From Burkholderiales bacterium (GTDB lineage Bacteria > Pseudomonadota > Gammaproteobacteria > Burkholderiales > Burkholderiaceae_C), in contig RXJQ01000008.1 in assembly GCA_003963115.1 (NCBI GenBank), positions 124,001-188,000 of the forward strand: DNA of 64,000 nucleotides, read 5' to 3'. Position numbers and translations under genes: made by a program. Positions 34,581 through 43,595 of the stretch are shown piece after piece (positions within the stretch are counted from its first letter, which is position 1; each line of letters begins with the position of its first letter). The notes under the pieces are model-generated. The model was not told the origin of the DNA and made no database searches. It saw nothing but the letters and a program-made list of their open reading frames with translations.

Positions 34581-36140
34581 GTGAGCTCGCCGATGCCTTC
34601 CATTCCGCGCCGCCGCTTTCTGCAACAGACCTCAGCTTTGACCGCCTTCAGCACCACGGGTTCATGGCTGGCCAATCTTGCGGCAGTCAAACAGGCCTCG
34701 GCACAAGTAGCCAGCAGTGATTACAAGGCTCTTGTGTGCATCTTCCTGGCTGGTGGCAACGACGCCCACAACACAGTTGTACCGGTCGACAGCACATCCT
34801 GGCGCTGCTATAGCGCCACACGGGATCCAGCCGTCATGGCCAAGATTGCAGGCGTCACACCACCGGACAACCTGACGTCGATCGCACTGGATCAAAAAAC
34901 GCTGCTGAATATCAGCCACCGCAATGCCCAGGGGCTCAACACAGGTCGCAGCTTTGCCTTGCACCCGCAACTCAAGCGCATCCAGGCCTTGTATGGCCAG
35001 TCCTCCGTGGCCGTCGTGGCCAACATCGGGCCGCTGATCCAACCCACCACCAAAGTGGACCTGCTCGACCTGTCCTTTACCCTGCCACGCAAGCTGTATT
35101 CCCACAATGATCAGACCTCGACCTGGCAATCATTCGGCCCTGAAGGCACGACAGGTGGCTGGGGTGGCCGGATCATGGACAGTCTCAAAGGCCGCAACGT
35201 CAATCCGGCGTTTTCTTGCATCGGTGTAAACACACCGCCCGTCTGGCTGAGTGGCCGCTCCGTGATTCCTTACCTGCTAGGTACAGGAGGGTTCCAGCTG
35301 ATGGGCGGCAATGCAGGCACCATTCTCGGCAGCAGCGACGTCTATGCGGCGGTGCGCGCCGCGGCATCCACATCGACTCGGCAGGATGTCATCGCCACGG
35401 ACTATGTCTCGGTCTCCCAGAGAGCACTGGCCAATGAGTCTGCCATGTCCAAGGGGCTGCCGATTGACACCATGGCCCCTTGGGGGACCCCTGGCACCAC
35501 CACTGCAACCGACCCCCTGCTGCAGTACACCGACCCTGAAGATCAGCAACTCAAGCTCAACCCCCTTGCACAGCAATTGCAAACAGTGGCCCGTATGATC
35601 GCCGCTCGCAACAGCAGCGGCATTGGCGCCCAACGGCAGGTTTTCATGGTGACCTTGACGGGCTTCGACACCCACAGCGATCACCTGCGTCAGCACGCAC
35701 GCCAACTGGCCAAGCTAGATCATGCGGTCGACTATTTCCAGAAATGCCTGGCTCAGATGCCCAGTGGCGATGTGCGCTCGATGGTCACTACCTTCACCGC
35801 GTCCGAGTTCGGTCGGGCGCTGGTCAACAATGGAGACGGCTGCGATCATGGCTGGGGTGGCCACCACTTCGTTATCGGTGGCTCGGTCAAGGGCGGCGAC
35901 ATCTACGGTAAATACCCCCAGTTCATGGCGTTTGACGGCAATGGCAATTTCTTCAGTGACCAGTTATTGACCAGCGGGGTGCTGCTGCCCGGCTTGTCAG
36001 TAGACCAATTGGTCTACACCTTGGGCAAATGGATGGGGGTATCGGAAGCAGACCTCGTTGGCACCTCGCCGGGTGCCGGCATCGCACCCAATATCGCCAA
36101 TTTCGACGCCAGCACCCGGGACATCGGGTTCATGTCCTAG
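34581..36140 (+). CDS. DUF1501 family Tat-exported protein, second copy
   Basis: A 519-residue DUF1501 protein with a twin-arginine leader (PRRRFLQQ) and predicted cleavage near the QASAQ stretch. Core blocks match the first copy: CIFLAGGNDAHNT, SHNDQTSTW, TTFTASEFGRAL and DHGWGGHH (residues 422-429 counted from the GTG). GTG 34581 follows the DUF1800 stop by 6 bases; ATG 34593 gives MPSIPRRRF and is an equally good start. The pair is likely an operon with the lipoprotein. The alkaline-phosphatase-like fold suggests a metal-dependent periplasmic hydrolase, but the substrate is unknown. Confidence 0.92.
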   Translation: MSSPMPSIPRRRFLQQTSALTAFSTTGSWLANLAAVKQASAQVASSDYKALVCIFLAGGNDAHNTVVPVDSTSWRCYSATRDPAVMAKIAGVTPPDNLTSIALDQKTLLNISHRNAQGLNTGRSFALHPQLKRIQALYGQSSVAVVANIGPLIQPTTKVDLLDLSFTLPRKLYSHNDQTSTWQSFGPEGTTGGWGGRIMDSLKGRNVNPAFSCIGVNTPPVWLSGRSVIPYLLGTGGFQLMGGNAGTILGSSDVYAAVRAAASTSTRQDVIATDYVSVSQRALANESAMSKGLPIDTMAPWGTPGTTTATDPLLQYTDPEDQQLKLNPLAQQLQTVARMIAARNSSGIGAQRQVFMVTLTGFDTHSDHLRQHARQLAKLDHAVDYFQKCLAQMPSGDVRSMVTTFTASEFGRALVNNGDGCDHGWGGHHFVIGGSVKGGDIYGKYPQFMAFDGNGNFFSDQLLTSGVLLPGLSVDQLVYTLGKWMGVSEADLVGTSPGAGIAPNIANFDASTRDIGFMS

Positions 36141-36210
36141 CAGTTTCACGCACTGAAACCGTCCACCTCTGTCAAAATCCGGCTGATATCACAACAATCA
36201 GCCTCGCATC

Positions 36211-37545
36211 ATGAAAGTTTCAGTGGTTGGCACCGGCTATGTGGGCCTGGTCACGGGCGCCTGTCTGGCCGAAATGGGCAACGACGTGCTCTGCCTGGAT
36301 GTGGACCCCAACAAGATCCGCATCCTCGAAGAAGGTGGCATACCCATCCACGAACCGGGGCTGGACCAGGTCGTGGCACGCAATGTCAAGGCGGGCCGCC
36401 TGTCCTTCACGACCGACATCCCCCGCGCCGTGGCGCACGGCACCATCCAGTTCATCGCCGTGGGCACACCGCCCGATGAAGACGGCTCGGCCGACCTCCA
36501 GTACGTGCTGGCCGCGGCCCGCAACATCGGCCGCTTGATGACCGACTACAAGGTCATCGTCGACAAGAGCACGGTGCCGGTGGGCACGGCCGACAAGGTG
36601 CGCGCCGCGGTGGCCGACGAGTTGGCCAAGCGTGGCAGCGACGCGCAGTACGCGGTTGTGTCCAACCCCGAGTTCCTCAAGGAAGGCGCGGCGGTGGAAG
36701 ACTTCATGCGCCCCGACCGCATCGTGGTGGGCGCGGACGACGAGCAGGCCGTGCTGCTGATGCGCGCCCTGTATGCCCCCTTCAACCGCAACCACGACCG
36801 CCTGCTAGTGATGGACGTGCGCAGCGCCGAGCTGACCAAGTACGCTGCCAACGCCATGCTGGCCACGCGCATCAGCTTCATGAACGAGCTGGCGTTGCTG
36901 GCCGAGAAGATGGGCGCCGACATCGAGCAGGTCCGCCTGGGCATCGGCTCGGACCAGCGCATCGGCACGCATTTCCTGTATGCCGGTTGCGGCTATGGAG
37001 GCAGCTGCTTCCCCAAGGATGTCAAGGCCCTGATCAAGACGGCCAACGGCGAAGACCAGGAACTGCTGGTGCTCCAGGCCGTGGAAGCAGCGAACGAGCG
37101 CCAGAAGACCGTGCTGGTCAGCAAGGTGGTCAAGCGCTTCGGCCCCGACCTCAAGGGCAAGCACTTCGCGCTGTGGGGCCTGTCCTTCAAGCCCAATACC
37201 GACGACATGCGCGAAGCCACTAGCCGCGTGGTGCTGGCCGAGCTGTTCGAGCGTGGCGCCACGGTCACGGCCTACGACCCGGTGGCGATGTCCGAGGCCA
37301 AGCGCATCTTCGGTGACGAGCCGCGCCTGAAGTACGCCGACAACCCCAACGCCGCCCTGCAAGGCGCCGACGCCCTGCTCATCGTCACGGAGTGGAAGGA
37401 ATTCCGCAGCCCCGACTTCGACAAGATCAAGGCCAGCCTGAAAACGCCGGTGATCTTCGACGGGCGCAATCTGTACGAACCCGCCCTGGTCAAGCAGGCC
37501 GGCTTGAGCTACGACAGCATCGGGCGCACCAGCATCCAGGTCTGA
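36211..37545 (+). CDS. ugd: UDP-glucose 6-dehydrogenase
   Basis: Oxidises UDP-glucose to UDP-glucuronate with two NAD+, supplying uronic acid precursors. 444 residues, the usual bacterial length. [20 protein letters not shown] is the NAD-binding start, [13 protein letters not shown] and [14 protein letters not shown] the middle signature, and [10 protein letters not shown] holds the catalytic Cys266. [14 protein letters not shown] is the C-terminal UDP-binding segment. It lies 70 bases after the second DUF1501 gene and matches the UDP-glucuronate 4-epimerase at 31,490. It ends convergently with the histidine kinase. Confidence 0.97.
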   Translation: MKVSVVGTGYVGLVTGACLAEMGNDVLCLDVDPNKIRILEEGGIPIHEPGLDQVVARNVKAGRLSFTTDIPRAVAHGTIQFIAVGTPPDEDGSADLQYVLAAARNIGRLMTDYKVIVDKSTVPVGTADKVRAAVADELAKRGSDAQYAVVSNPEFLKEGAAVEDFMRPDRIVVGADDEQAVLLMRALYAPFNRNHDRLLVMDVRSAELTKYAANAMLATRISFMNELALLAEKMGADIEQVRLGIGSDQRIGTHFLYAGCGYGGSCFPKDVKALIKTANGEDQELLVLQAVEAANERQKTVLVSKVVKRFGPDLKGKHFALWGLSFKPNTDDMREATSRVVLAELFERGATVTAYDPVAMSEAKRIFGDEPRLKYADNPNAALQGADALLIVTEWKEFRSPDFDKIKASLKTPVIFDGRNLYEPALVKQAGLSYDSIGRTSIQV

Positions 37546-37572
37546 TCGACCTGTTGTTTCCTCAGTGAGGGC

Positions 37573-39030
37573 TCACAGCGGCAGCGAGATGATGAATCGG
37601 CTGCCGCCGCCCTCACGGGCTTCGCAGCGCGCCTGCCCGCCATGCCTGAGCGCGATCTGGCGCACCAGGCTCAGCCCCAGGCCCACGCCGCCGGCATGCT
37701 CGGCATGGCCAGGCAGGCGGTAGAAGGGCTCGAAAATCCGCTCACGCTGGTCCTCAGGCACGCCTGGGCCGCGGTCGGACACCCGGATCTCGACCCACTT
37801 GGGGCCGTGCACCAGATCCAGGTCGACACTGGCGCCGCCATAGCGCCTGGCGTTTTCCAGCAGATTGCGCACGGCACGGCGCAGCAGGCGGTCATCGGCC
37901 TGGTAAGGTGCGCCGTTGGCGGCCTGGTCCGCATGGACTTCGGCGCCCACTCGGTGCGCCTCCTCGGTGACCAAACCCAACAGGTCCACCGGACTGCGTT
38001 CAAGGTCCGCCTTGGCATCCAGGCGGCTGGCCAGCAACACCTCTTCCACCAGCGCATCCAGTTCGCGGATGTCCTGGTGGATCTCGTCCTTGATTTGGGC
38101 CGCGCGTTCAGGCGGCATGTCCCCCATGATGGAGACGGCCATCTTCAGGCGCGCCAGTGGGGAGCGCAGTTCGTGGCTGGCATTGGCCAGCAGGCTGCGA
38201 TTGGACGTGACCAGATCCTCGATGCGCTGTGCCGCCTCGTTGAAGCTGTTGGCGAGCGCCGCAACTTCGTCCTTGCCCTCCACGGCCACGCGGTGCTGCA
38301 ACTGCCCCGAGCCGAAAGCCTCCACGCCGTTACGCAGGGCCTGAAGACGACGGGTGATGCGGTTGGCCACCGGCCAGGCGCCCACCGCCACGGCCACGAA
38401 CAGCAGCACGAGCGAGAGGATCAGCGCTGGAATGCCGTGCGCCTGCGACGTGGGCAGCATCCAGCCCAGCGGGGTCAGCCAGGGCTCGATGTGGGGGTGC
38501 GGAGGCGGCATCATCATGGGTAGGTCACCACCAGCGGTCTGACCCGGTGGAGGCGGCCCGCCCCTGCCTGGGCCATCCGGTGCAGCTCGGCCAAGCGGGC
38601 CACCACCAAAGGGCGGCGGCATCCGGCCCCGCATCATGCCGGGGCGCAAGACCCACAGCACGCGGCCGTCCGAAAGGCGGGCTTGCTGCATGAAGTTGCG
38701 CAGCTCGGGCCAACGCTCCAGGCGCTCTTCCAGCAAGTCGGATGTGGCGATCCGGTGCCCCTGGGCGTCGTCCAGCGCCATGGGAATGCGCAGGCGGTCA
38801 GCCCAATCCAGAAAGGCACGGGACTGCTCATCCACAGACGCCTGCGCGGATGGCAGGCTGTTTTCCAGCAACTCGCCCCAGGCGGCCGCACGCTCCTGCC
38901 AAGCCGCAACGGACTGGACCTGGCTGCGCTCGTGCTCCATATTGTGCTGCGCCAGCCACCCCGAAACCAGGGCAAAGACCAGCAGGACCATCACCACGGT
39001 CAGGTAGATGCGCAGCGCCAGGGTCTTCAT
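37573..39030 (-). CDS. Cpx/Rst-like sensor histidine kinase
   Basis: Membrane sensor kinase of 485 residues with an N-terminal helix, a periplasmic region of about 170 residues, a second helix near 215, HAMP (ITRRLQALRNGVEAF), HisKA with the H-box ASHELRSPLARLK and an ATPase domain (N-box NLLENARRYGG, G-boxes DRGPGVPED and GVGLGLSLV). The periplasmic part contains an unusual Pro/Gly/Met/His-rich stretch (PGMMRGRMPPPFGGGP and later PMMMPPPHPHIEP). It overlaps the regulator gene as ATGA. Probably phosphorylates that regulator in response to envelope or metal stress. Confidence 0.93.
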   Translation of the reverse strand: MKTLALRIYLTVVMVLLVFALVSGWLAQHNMEHERSQVQSVAAWQERAAAWGELLENSLPSAQASVDEQSRAFLDWADRLRIPMALDDAQGHRIATSDLLEERLERWPELRNFMQQARLSDGRVLWVLRPGMMRGRMPPPFGGGPLGRAAPDGPGRGGPPPPGQTAGGDLPMMMPPPHPHIEPWLTPLGWMLPTSQAHGIPALILSLVLLFVAVAVGAWPVANRITRRLQALRNGVEAFGSGQLQHRVAVEGKDEVAALANSFNEAAQRIEDLVTSNRSLLANASHELRSPLARLKMAVSIMGDMPPERAAQIKDEIHQDIRELDALVEEVLLASRLDAKADLERSPVDLLGLVTEEAHRVGAEVHADQAANGAPYQADDRLLRRAVRNLLENARRYGGASVDLDLVHGPKWVEIRVSDRGPGVPEDQRERIFEPFYRLPGHAEHAGGVGLGLSLVRQIALRHGGQARCEAREGGGSRFIISLPL

Positions 39031-39773
39031 GGGGTGTCGGTATCGGTGTCCTGTTTCTTGGCGAACACGTAGCCCACGCCACGCACGGTCAGGATGCGGC
39101 GAGGCTCCTTCGGGTCGTCCTCGATGGCGGCCCGGATGCGGGAAATGTGGACATCGATCGAGCGATCAAAGGCTTCCAGCGGGTGGCCCTTGAGCGAATC
39201 CATGATCTGGTCGCGGCTGAGCACGCGCCCGGGATGCTGGGCCAATACGGACAGCAAATCGAACTGGTAGGAGGTCAGGTCGCACACCTTGCCCTCCAGA
39301 CGCACCTGGCGCAGGCCCGCGTCGATCTCCAGGCGGCCGAAACGCCAGACGTCCTCGTCTTCGGTGGCCGGGCCTGTGCGGCGCAGCAGGGCACGCAGGC
39401 GCGCCAGCAGCTCGCGCGGCTCGAAAGGCTTGGTCAGGTAGTCGTCCGCGCCGATTTCCAGGCCGACGATGCGGTCGGTCGGCTCGCCGCGGGCGCTGAG
39501 CATCAGCAAAGGCAGGCTGCGGGTGCGGGGTGAGGCACGCAACTCCTTGCAAAGGTCCAGGCCGTCACCGTCTGGCAGCATCAGGTCCAGCACCAGGGCA
39601 TCGCAGGCCTGGCGTGCCAGCAGGTCACGCCCGGAGGCCAGGGTGGGCGCATTGGACACCTGGTAGCCGTGGCTGCGCAGGTAGTCTCCCACCATGGCGC
39701 TCAGGCGCAGGTCGTCATCGATCAGCAGGATGTGCTCGCTCATATCTGGCATTGTCGCGCGCTCCATGCTCAT
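39027..39773 (-). CDS. OmpR/CpxR-family response regulator
   Basis: DNA-binding response regulator. The receiver domain has the acidic cluster ILLIDDDLRL, the phospho-acceptor Asp in LVLDLMLPDGDG and the conserved Lys in LTKPFEPREL. The C-terminal winged helix includes TSYQFDLLSVLAQHPGRVLS, SIDVHISRIRAAI and VRGVGYVF. Several in-frame ATGs exist (39773, 39767, 39752, 39743); 39773 overlaps the stop of the Spy-like gene as ATGA, while 39743 gives the shortest canonical protein, MSEHILLIDD. The middle gene of a three-gene operon: Spy-like protein, regulator, kinase. Confidence 0.94.
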   Translation of the reverse strand: MSMERATMPDMSEHILLIDDDLRLSAMVGDYLRSHGYQVSNAPTLASGRDLLARQACDALVLDLMLPDGDGLDLCKELRASPRTRSLPLLMLSARGEPTDRIVGLEIGADDYLTKPFEPRELLARLRALLRRTGPATEDEDVWRFGRLEIDAGLRQVRLEGKVCDLTSYQFDLLSVLAQHPGRVLSRDQIMDSLKGHPLEAFDRSIDVHISRIRAAIEDDPKEPRRILTVRGVGYVFAKKQDTDTDTP

Positions 39774-40387
39774 TGCTCCATAGGTTGTCGCTCGGATGGC
39801 TCACCTGATTTGCCAGGTTTGCCCTCGCCCGGGTGCCGCTCGTGCCAGAACTGCATGCGGTGCGCCATGTCCTCGTGGTGCTTTTCGATCTGCTTGGCCA
39901 CCGTGGCCCGCTGCTCGGGGGTCAGCACATTGCCCACATCCAGCATGGCCTGCAGCATGCGCTTGCTGACCTTGTCGTGCTGGGCCTGCATTTGCTGGCG
40001 CAGGTTCTCGGCAGCAGCGGCATCCAGCTTGGGCGCAGCCCAGATCTTGAGGCCCTGCTCATGCAGGCCCTTGCCTTCTTCGAACAGGGCTTTGAGATCA
40101 GCCTGGGCCTTGTCCGCAATCTTCTTGATCTGGGCCTTTTGGGCGTCGCTGGCCTTGGCGTCATCCAGCAGGCGCTGCAGATGGCGACCAGCGAATGGAC
40201 CACCAAAAGGCCCCCCAGCTTCCATCCCCATGCCCGGCATGTGGGGTGCCGATGCACCTTCCCCACCGGCCCAGGCGCTGATGCTCAGCACCACGGAGGC
40301 ACTGGTGGCGGCAATGAGCGCACCCAGCGCCCAGCGCTGACGACGACTCGAAGACCCAGGCGAAACAGGCTTGGTGTTTTGACTCAT
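39770..40387 (-). CDS. Spy/CpxP-like periplasmic protein
   Basis: Secreted 205-residue protein with a signal region ending near ISAWAGG, followed by a Met/Gly/His-rich linker (APHMPGMGMEAGGPFGG) and an alpha-helical LTxxQ-type domain. The motif LTPEQRATVAKQIEKHHEDM is the Spy/CpxP signature. Such proteins act as periplasmic chaperones or as negative regulators of the cognate kinase. ATG 40387 has GGAGAAG upstream. First gene of the Cpx-like operon, so probably the main target of its own regulator. The Met- and His-rich linker resembles the loop in the kinase and could bind metal. Confidence 0.88.
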   Translation of the reverse strand: MSQNTKPVSPGSSSRRQRWALGALIAATSASVVLSISAWAGGEGASAPHMPGMGMEAGGPFGGPFAGRHLQRLLDDAKASDAQKAQIKKIADKAQADLKALFEEGKGLHEQGLKIWAAPKLDAAAAENLRQQMQAQHDKVSKRMLQAMLDVGNVLTPEQRATVAKQIEKHHEDMAHRMQFWHERHPGEGKPGKSGEPSERQPMEQ

Positions 40388-40449
40388 GTTGACTTCTCCA
40401 TTGACCGGGCCTCGAACAGGAGGCCATGTCTGCATGATTCGCCCGGGGG

Positions 40450-40476
40450 GTAAACCGGCTGTGGCTCGGCGGTAAA
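40450..40476. promoter_or_regulatory. GTAAA direct repeat upstream of the Spy-like gene
   Basis: GTAAA occurs at 40450-40454 and 40472-40476, 22 bases apart (two helical turns), in the divergent gap between the Spy-like gene and the RDD gene. CpxR sites are GTAAA repeats with shorter spacing, so this is only a weak candidate operator. Confidence 0.25.
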
Positions 40477-40577
40477 GATGTGTGAACCCCGCCGCCAGGG
40501 CTGATAAAGTGGCCTGCATATCAAGATCGCGGCATCCCGCCATGTGCCAGATGCGACGCGCCAGGGAGGTCAAGCAG

Positions 40578-41591
40578 ATGTCGGATGAAGTCGCGCCCAC
40601 AGGTCAGGAAGACCTGTCACGCCCATGGCGGCGTTTTTTTGCACGGGTGCTGGACTACTGGTTGCTGATCCTGCCCGTGAGTTTTGCCACGGGTTTGCTG
40701 CTGGGCAGCATCTCGGTGAAATGGGTGCTGTGGCTGCAAAAGCCGCATGCCGCCCTGCTGCTCAACTGGGTGCTCGCACCGGTGGTCATGGCAGTGGAGG
40801 GCCTGCTGTTCGGCTGGCTGGGCACCACGCCCGGCAAGTGGCTGCTGGGGGTGCAGGTTCGCACGGCGGATGCGCAGCGCCCCACCCTGCGTCAGTACAT
40901 GCGTCGGCAGTTCGATGTCTATGTGTTTGGCATCGGAGGCTGGCTGCCGGTCGTGAACCTGCTGACCAATGCCCACCAGCACAGCCGGGTCAAGCGTGGG
41001 CAACCTACCGGCTATGACGAGGGCAAGTTCGTGGTGACTGCCCGGCCCTTGTCCACCGTGCGCGCCATCAGCGCCGTCACGGCCTTTGCGGCGCTGCTGA
41101 TGGTCAACGGCCACTTCAATCAGCAGAATCGGGATGCGGACGAGCGCTATGCCACAGGTGGCCTGTGGACCAACAAGGTCACGGGCAAGGCTGTCTCCAT
41201 CCCCGGTGGCTGGACCCATCGGCAAAAGCAGAACCACGACCAGCAGGACGTCGACATGTTCTTCAACCCCGATGCCGGGGTATATGCCGTGTTTGCCAAG
41301 GAAGTGATTCCCGGGACATTCGAGCTGGATGACTACGCGGCGGCCTGGGTACGTGCCGTCAGCGAAACCATGAGCCTGTACGTGAGCAGCGAAGCCGACA
41401 CCGTTCTGGGTGAACCCGCCATTATCGTGCTGGGCAGCGTGGCCAAGGACAAATCACAGAAGGTACATGCCACCCTGCTGAAAAAGCACGACACCGTCTG
41501 GCGCGTGGTGCTGATCGGCACGGCCGGCTCACCACCGGACAGCGCGGCAGCATTCCAGTTGCGTCAAATCCTTTTCTCCTCGGTGGACTGA
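40578..41591 (+). CDS. RDD-family membrane protein with extracytoplasmic domain
   Basis: A 337-residue protein. Residues 15-190 are an RDD domain (RFFARVLDYWLLILPVSF, then TTPGKWLLGVQV), with several membrane helices, and KFVVTARPLSTVRA leads into another helix near residue 165. The C-terminal 150 residues form a soluble domain with a WTNKVTGKAVSIPGGWTH opening that I do not recognise. ATG 40578 has GGGAGG at the right distance; the frame is open further upstream but unlike protein. RDD proteins are sometimes linked to ion homeostasis; here the role is unknown. Divergent from the Cpx-like operon. Confidence 0.82.
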   Translation: MSDEVAPTGQEDLSRPWRRFFARVLDYWLLILPVSFATGLLLGSISVKWVLWLQKPHAALLLNWVLAPVVMAVEGLLFGWLGTTPGKWLLGVQVRTADAQRPTLRQYMRRQFDVYVFGIGGWLPVVNLLTNAHQHSRVKRGQPTGYDEGKFVVTARPLSTVRAISAVTAFAALLMVNGHFNQQNRDADERYATGGLWTNKVTGKAVSIPGGWTHRQKQNHDQQDVDMFFNPDAGVYAVFAKEVIPGTFELDDYAAAWVRAVSETMSLYVSSEADTVLGEPAIIVLGSVAKDKSQKVHATLLKKHDTVWRVVLIGTAGSPPDSAAAFQLRQILFSSVD

Positions 41592-41694
41592 GCCCCACCA
41601 TCACCCCGTATCCATCCCCATATGGGCATGGTTGACCCGGGCGCCCTGCTCCATCACACTCCCTGGTGAGAACCTTCGCTGGCAAGGAGTCCCT

Positions 41695-42027
41695 ATGTAC
41701 GACGACGAGGATGCCCCGCCATCCATGGCGCAATTGCTCGCGGTGCCGGCCGAGCAGCGCGCCGAATTCGAGCGTCTGCGGGATCTGGCTGCCCTCAAGA
41801 ACATCCATGTGAGCCCCAGCACCACAGATGATGGCCTGGTCGGCTTCGTGCTGGAGCAGCACGGCGAATCGGTGCGCTGCGCAGATCTCGCATCACTCAA
41901 GACCGAACTGGTGGCCCATGGCCTGCCGCTGTTGTCCCCAGAGGAGCTGCAAGGGCTGCTCAAGGCCTTCCAGGGCGCCTTCATCCGCGCCATGGATGGC
42001 AAGGTCGGGCCGCATGGCGATCATTGA
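41695..42027 (+). CDS. Small hypothetical protein
   Basis: A 110-residue acidic, soluble protein starting MYDDEDAPPSMAQLLAVPAE at ATG 41695, with AAGGAG about six bases upstream. It looks mainly helical in its first half and ends in LKAFQGAFIRAMDGKVGPHG. No signal, membrane segment or known motif. The strong ribosome-binding site and normal codon use support a real gene. It converges on the S1/P1 nuclease gene 20 bases away. I do not recognise the family. Confidence 0.7.
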   Translation: MYDDEDAPPSMAQLLAVPAEQRAEFERLRDLAALKNIHVSPSTTDDGLVGFVLEQHGESVRCADLASLKTELVAHGLPLLSPEELQGLLKAFQGAFIRAMDGKVGPHGDH

Positions 42028-42047
42028 TCGCCACGCCAGCTAGCGAA

Positions 42048-43061
42048 TCAGGGCCAGATGGCCTTGAGCAATTCAGCCAGACGCGCGCCAGCCAAGGTGA
42101 GTTGCTTCTTCTTGATCGCATTCGCGGTGGTGTCGTAATTCTTGGGCAGCGTGGCCGGCCAATGTCCCTGCTTGAGCGCGCCGAACTTCACGTTCTTGTA
42201 CGCTGTGCTCGCCTGGGCCAAGGTGCCGCTTGCCCAGCTTGCAGGCCAGGTGTAGACATCGCCATCCGTGGGCGCCACAGCCTGCGCCTGGCTGATCCAG
42301 TTCGCGTCCACATTGGAGGACGCCAGGTTGCTGGGCACCGCATCCCACTTGGCATGCAGGTTGCCGCCGTTGACCGTGATGTTGTTGCCACCTCGGGTGT
42401 CCGTCGCAGGTGAGAACGTGCCCTTGTCGGGATCGACGCGCTTGCCCTTGGCGTTGAGGTAGATCGCCCCCACGTGCAAAGGCTGATGCAGGTCGCCCAC
42501 GTAGTGCACGATCAGCAACAGGGCCTCCCGCTTGTCCTTGATCGCAAAGGGCGCTGGTGAAGGGTCACCCTTGAGCACATGGGTGGCCGCCGCGACCGCC
42601 GCCACGATGTCGTCGTTGCGCGTGCCCACCGGCCCCAGGCTGTAGGCGCTGTGCTGAATGGAGATGTCGCTGTAGTGGTACTGCTTGTGGCAGCTTTCTT
42701 CGCCTGGCTTGGGCTGGCAGTTCGTGTCGTTGCGGCGCACGAAGTCGCTCATCTCGGCCTCGCTCTGCGGCGTCTCGAAGAGTTTGCATTCGGCGTACTT
42801 GCCGGGGTGCTGGTACTGGTAGTCCTTGGTCGGGTCAATGCCTTTGGCACAGTCGGGCCAGACGGAGATGTCAGACAGCGTCCAATCACCCACGATGGCC
42901 TTGACCTGGGCTTCCGCTGGCGTGCCCTTGATCAATTGTGAGGCGATGGTAGCGACCGTCTCATGGCCTTGCGGGCCCCATGCCCAAGATGGATGCGCGA
43001 CGAGCGCGGCCAGCAAGCCGGCGCCCCAGGTAAGAGCCTTGTTGGTGGTGCTGCGATGCAT
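42048..43061 (-). CDS. Secreted S1/P1-type nuclease
   Basis: Zinc-dependent single-strand nuclease/3'-nucleotidase family, 337 residues. A signal peptide ends at SWA, so the mature protein begins with WGPQGHETVA, whose first Trp and His are zinc ligands in this family. Further ligand blocks are ISVWPDCAK, QYHYSDISIQHSAY, VHYVGDLHQPLHVG and NLHAKWD. ATG 43061 is preceded by AGGAGG. It stands alone and is divergent from the HiPIP gene. Likely scavenges phosphate or nucleosides from extracellular nucleic acid. Confidence 0.93.
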   Translation of the reverse strand: MHRSTTNKALTWGAGLLAALVAHPSWAWGPQGHETVATIASQLIKGTPAEAQVKAIVGDWTLSDISVWPDCAKGIDPTKDYQYQHPGKYAECKLFETPQSEAEMSDFVRRNDTNCQPKPGEESCHKQYHYSDISIQHSAYSLGPVGTRNDDIVAAVAAATHVLKGDPSPAPFAIKDKREALLLIVHYVGDLHQPLHVGAIYLNAKGKRVDPDKGTFSPATDTRGGNNITVNGGNLHAKWDAVPSNLASSNVDANWISQAQAVAPTDGDVYTWPASWASGTLAQASTAYKNVKFGALKQGHWPATLPKNYDTTANAIKKKQLTLAGARLAELLKAIWP

Positions 43062-43221
43062 GACGTCCTCCTGCGATGTTTGGGCGACCTTTTGGTGGCC
43101 CAAAGACATCACCTTACCCAAGCGCATGGGCCTGCGCCCTCCCTAACTCCACGTGACGCGCTACATCAAACTGACATACGCGAAGTATGATGGCGCTCGC
43201 CTGTCCAGCTCTTGCCCAGCC

Positions 43222-43578
43222 ATGCCAAAGCCCATTTCGCTCAGGCCATCCAGGCCCACCACAACGCTGCATCTGTCCCGGCGCACCTTCCTGGCCCTGC
43301 CACCCGCGCTGACCCTGCTTGGCTTGAGTGCCACAGACAGCCGCGCCGACGCGCCCTTGCTCAAGGAAAGCGATGCGGAAGCCCAGTCCATGGACTACCG
43401 TGAAGATGCGAGCAAGATCAAGATGGGCCAGTTCCCAAAATTCAAGCCTGGCCAGACCTGTGCCAACTGCTCGCTCTATGCGGGCGACAAGGGTGCCGCC
43501 TCAGGCCCGTGCGGCCTGTTCCTGAACAAGGACGTGGCGGCCATTGGCTGGTGCAATGCCTGGGAAGCCAAGACCTGA
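43222..43578 (+). CDS. High-potential iron-sulfur protein (HiPIP)
   Basis: Periplasmic single-electron carrier with one 4Fe-4S cluster. 118 residues with a Tat-type leader (LSRRTFLALPPA). The four cluster Cys are in TCANCSLYAGDKG, GPCGLF and GWCNAW, the exact HiPIP spacing. KMGQFPKFKPGQ precedes the cluster, as is usual. ATG 43222 was chosen; the frame is open 23 codons upstream but the leader begins at the downstream Met. It may donate electrons to a terminal oxidase or other periplasmic enzyme; the partner is not nearby. Confidence 0.94.
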   Translation: MPKPISLRPSRPTTTLHLSRRTFLALPPALTLLGLSATDSRADAPLLKESDAEAQSMDYREDASKIKMGQFPKFKPGQTCANCSLYAGDKGAASGPCGLFLNKDVAAIGWCNAWEAKT

Positions 43579-43595
43579 CTAGAACAGGCTCAGGC

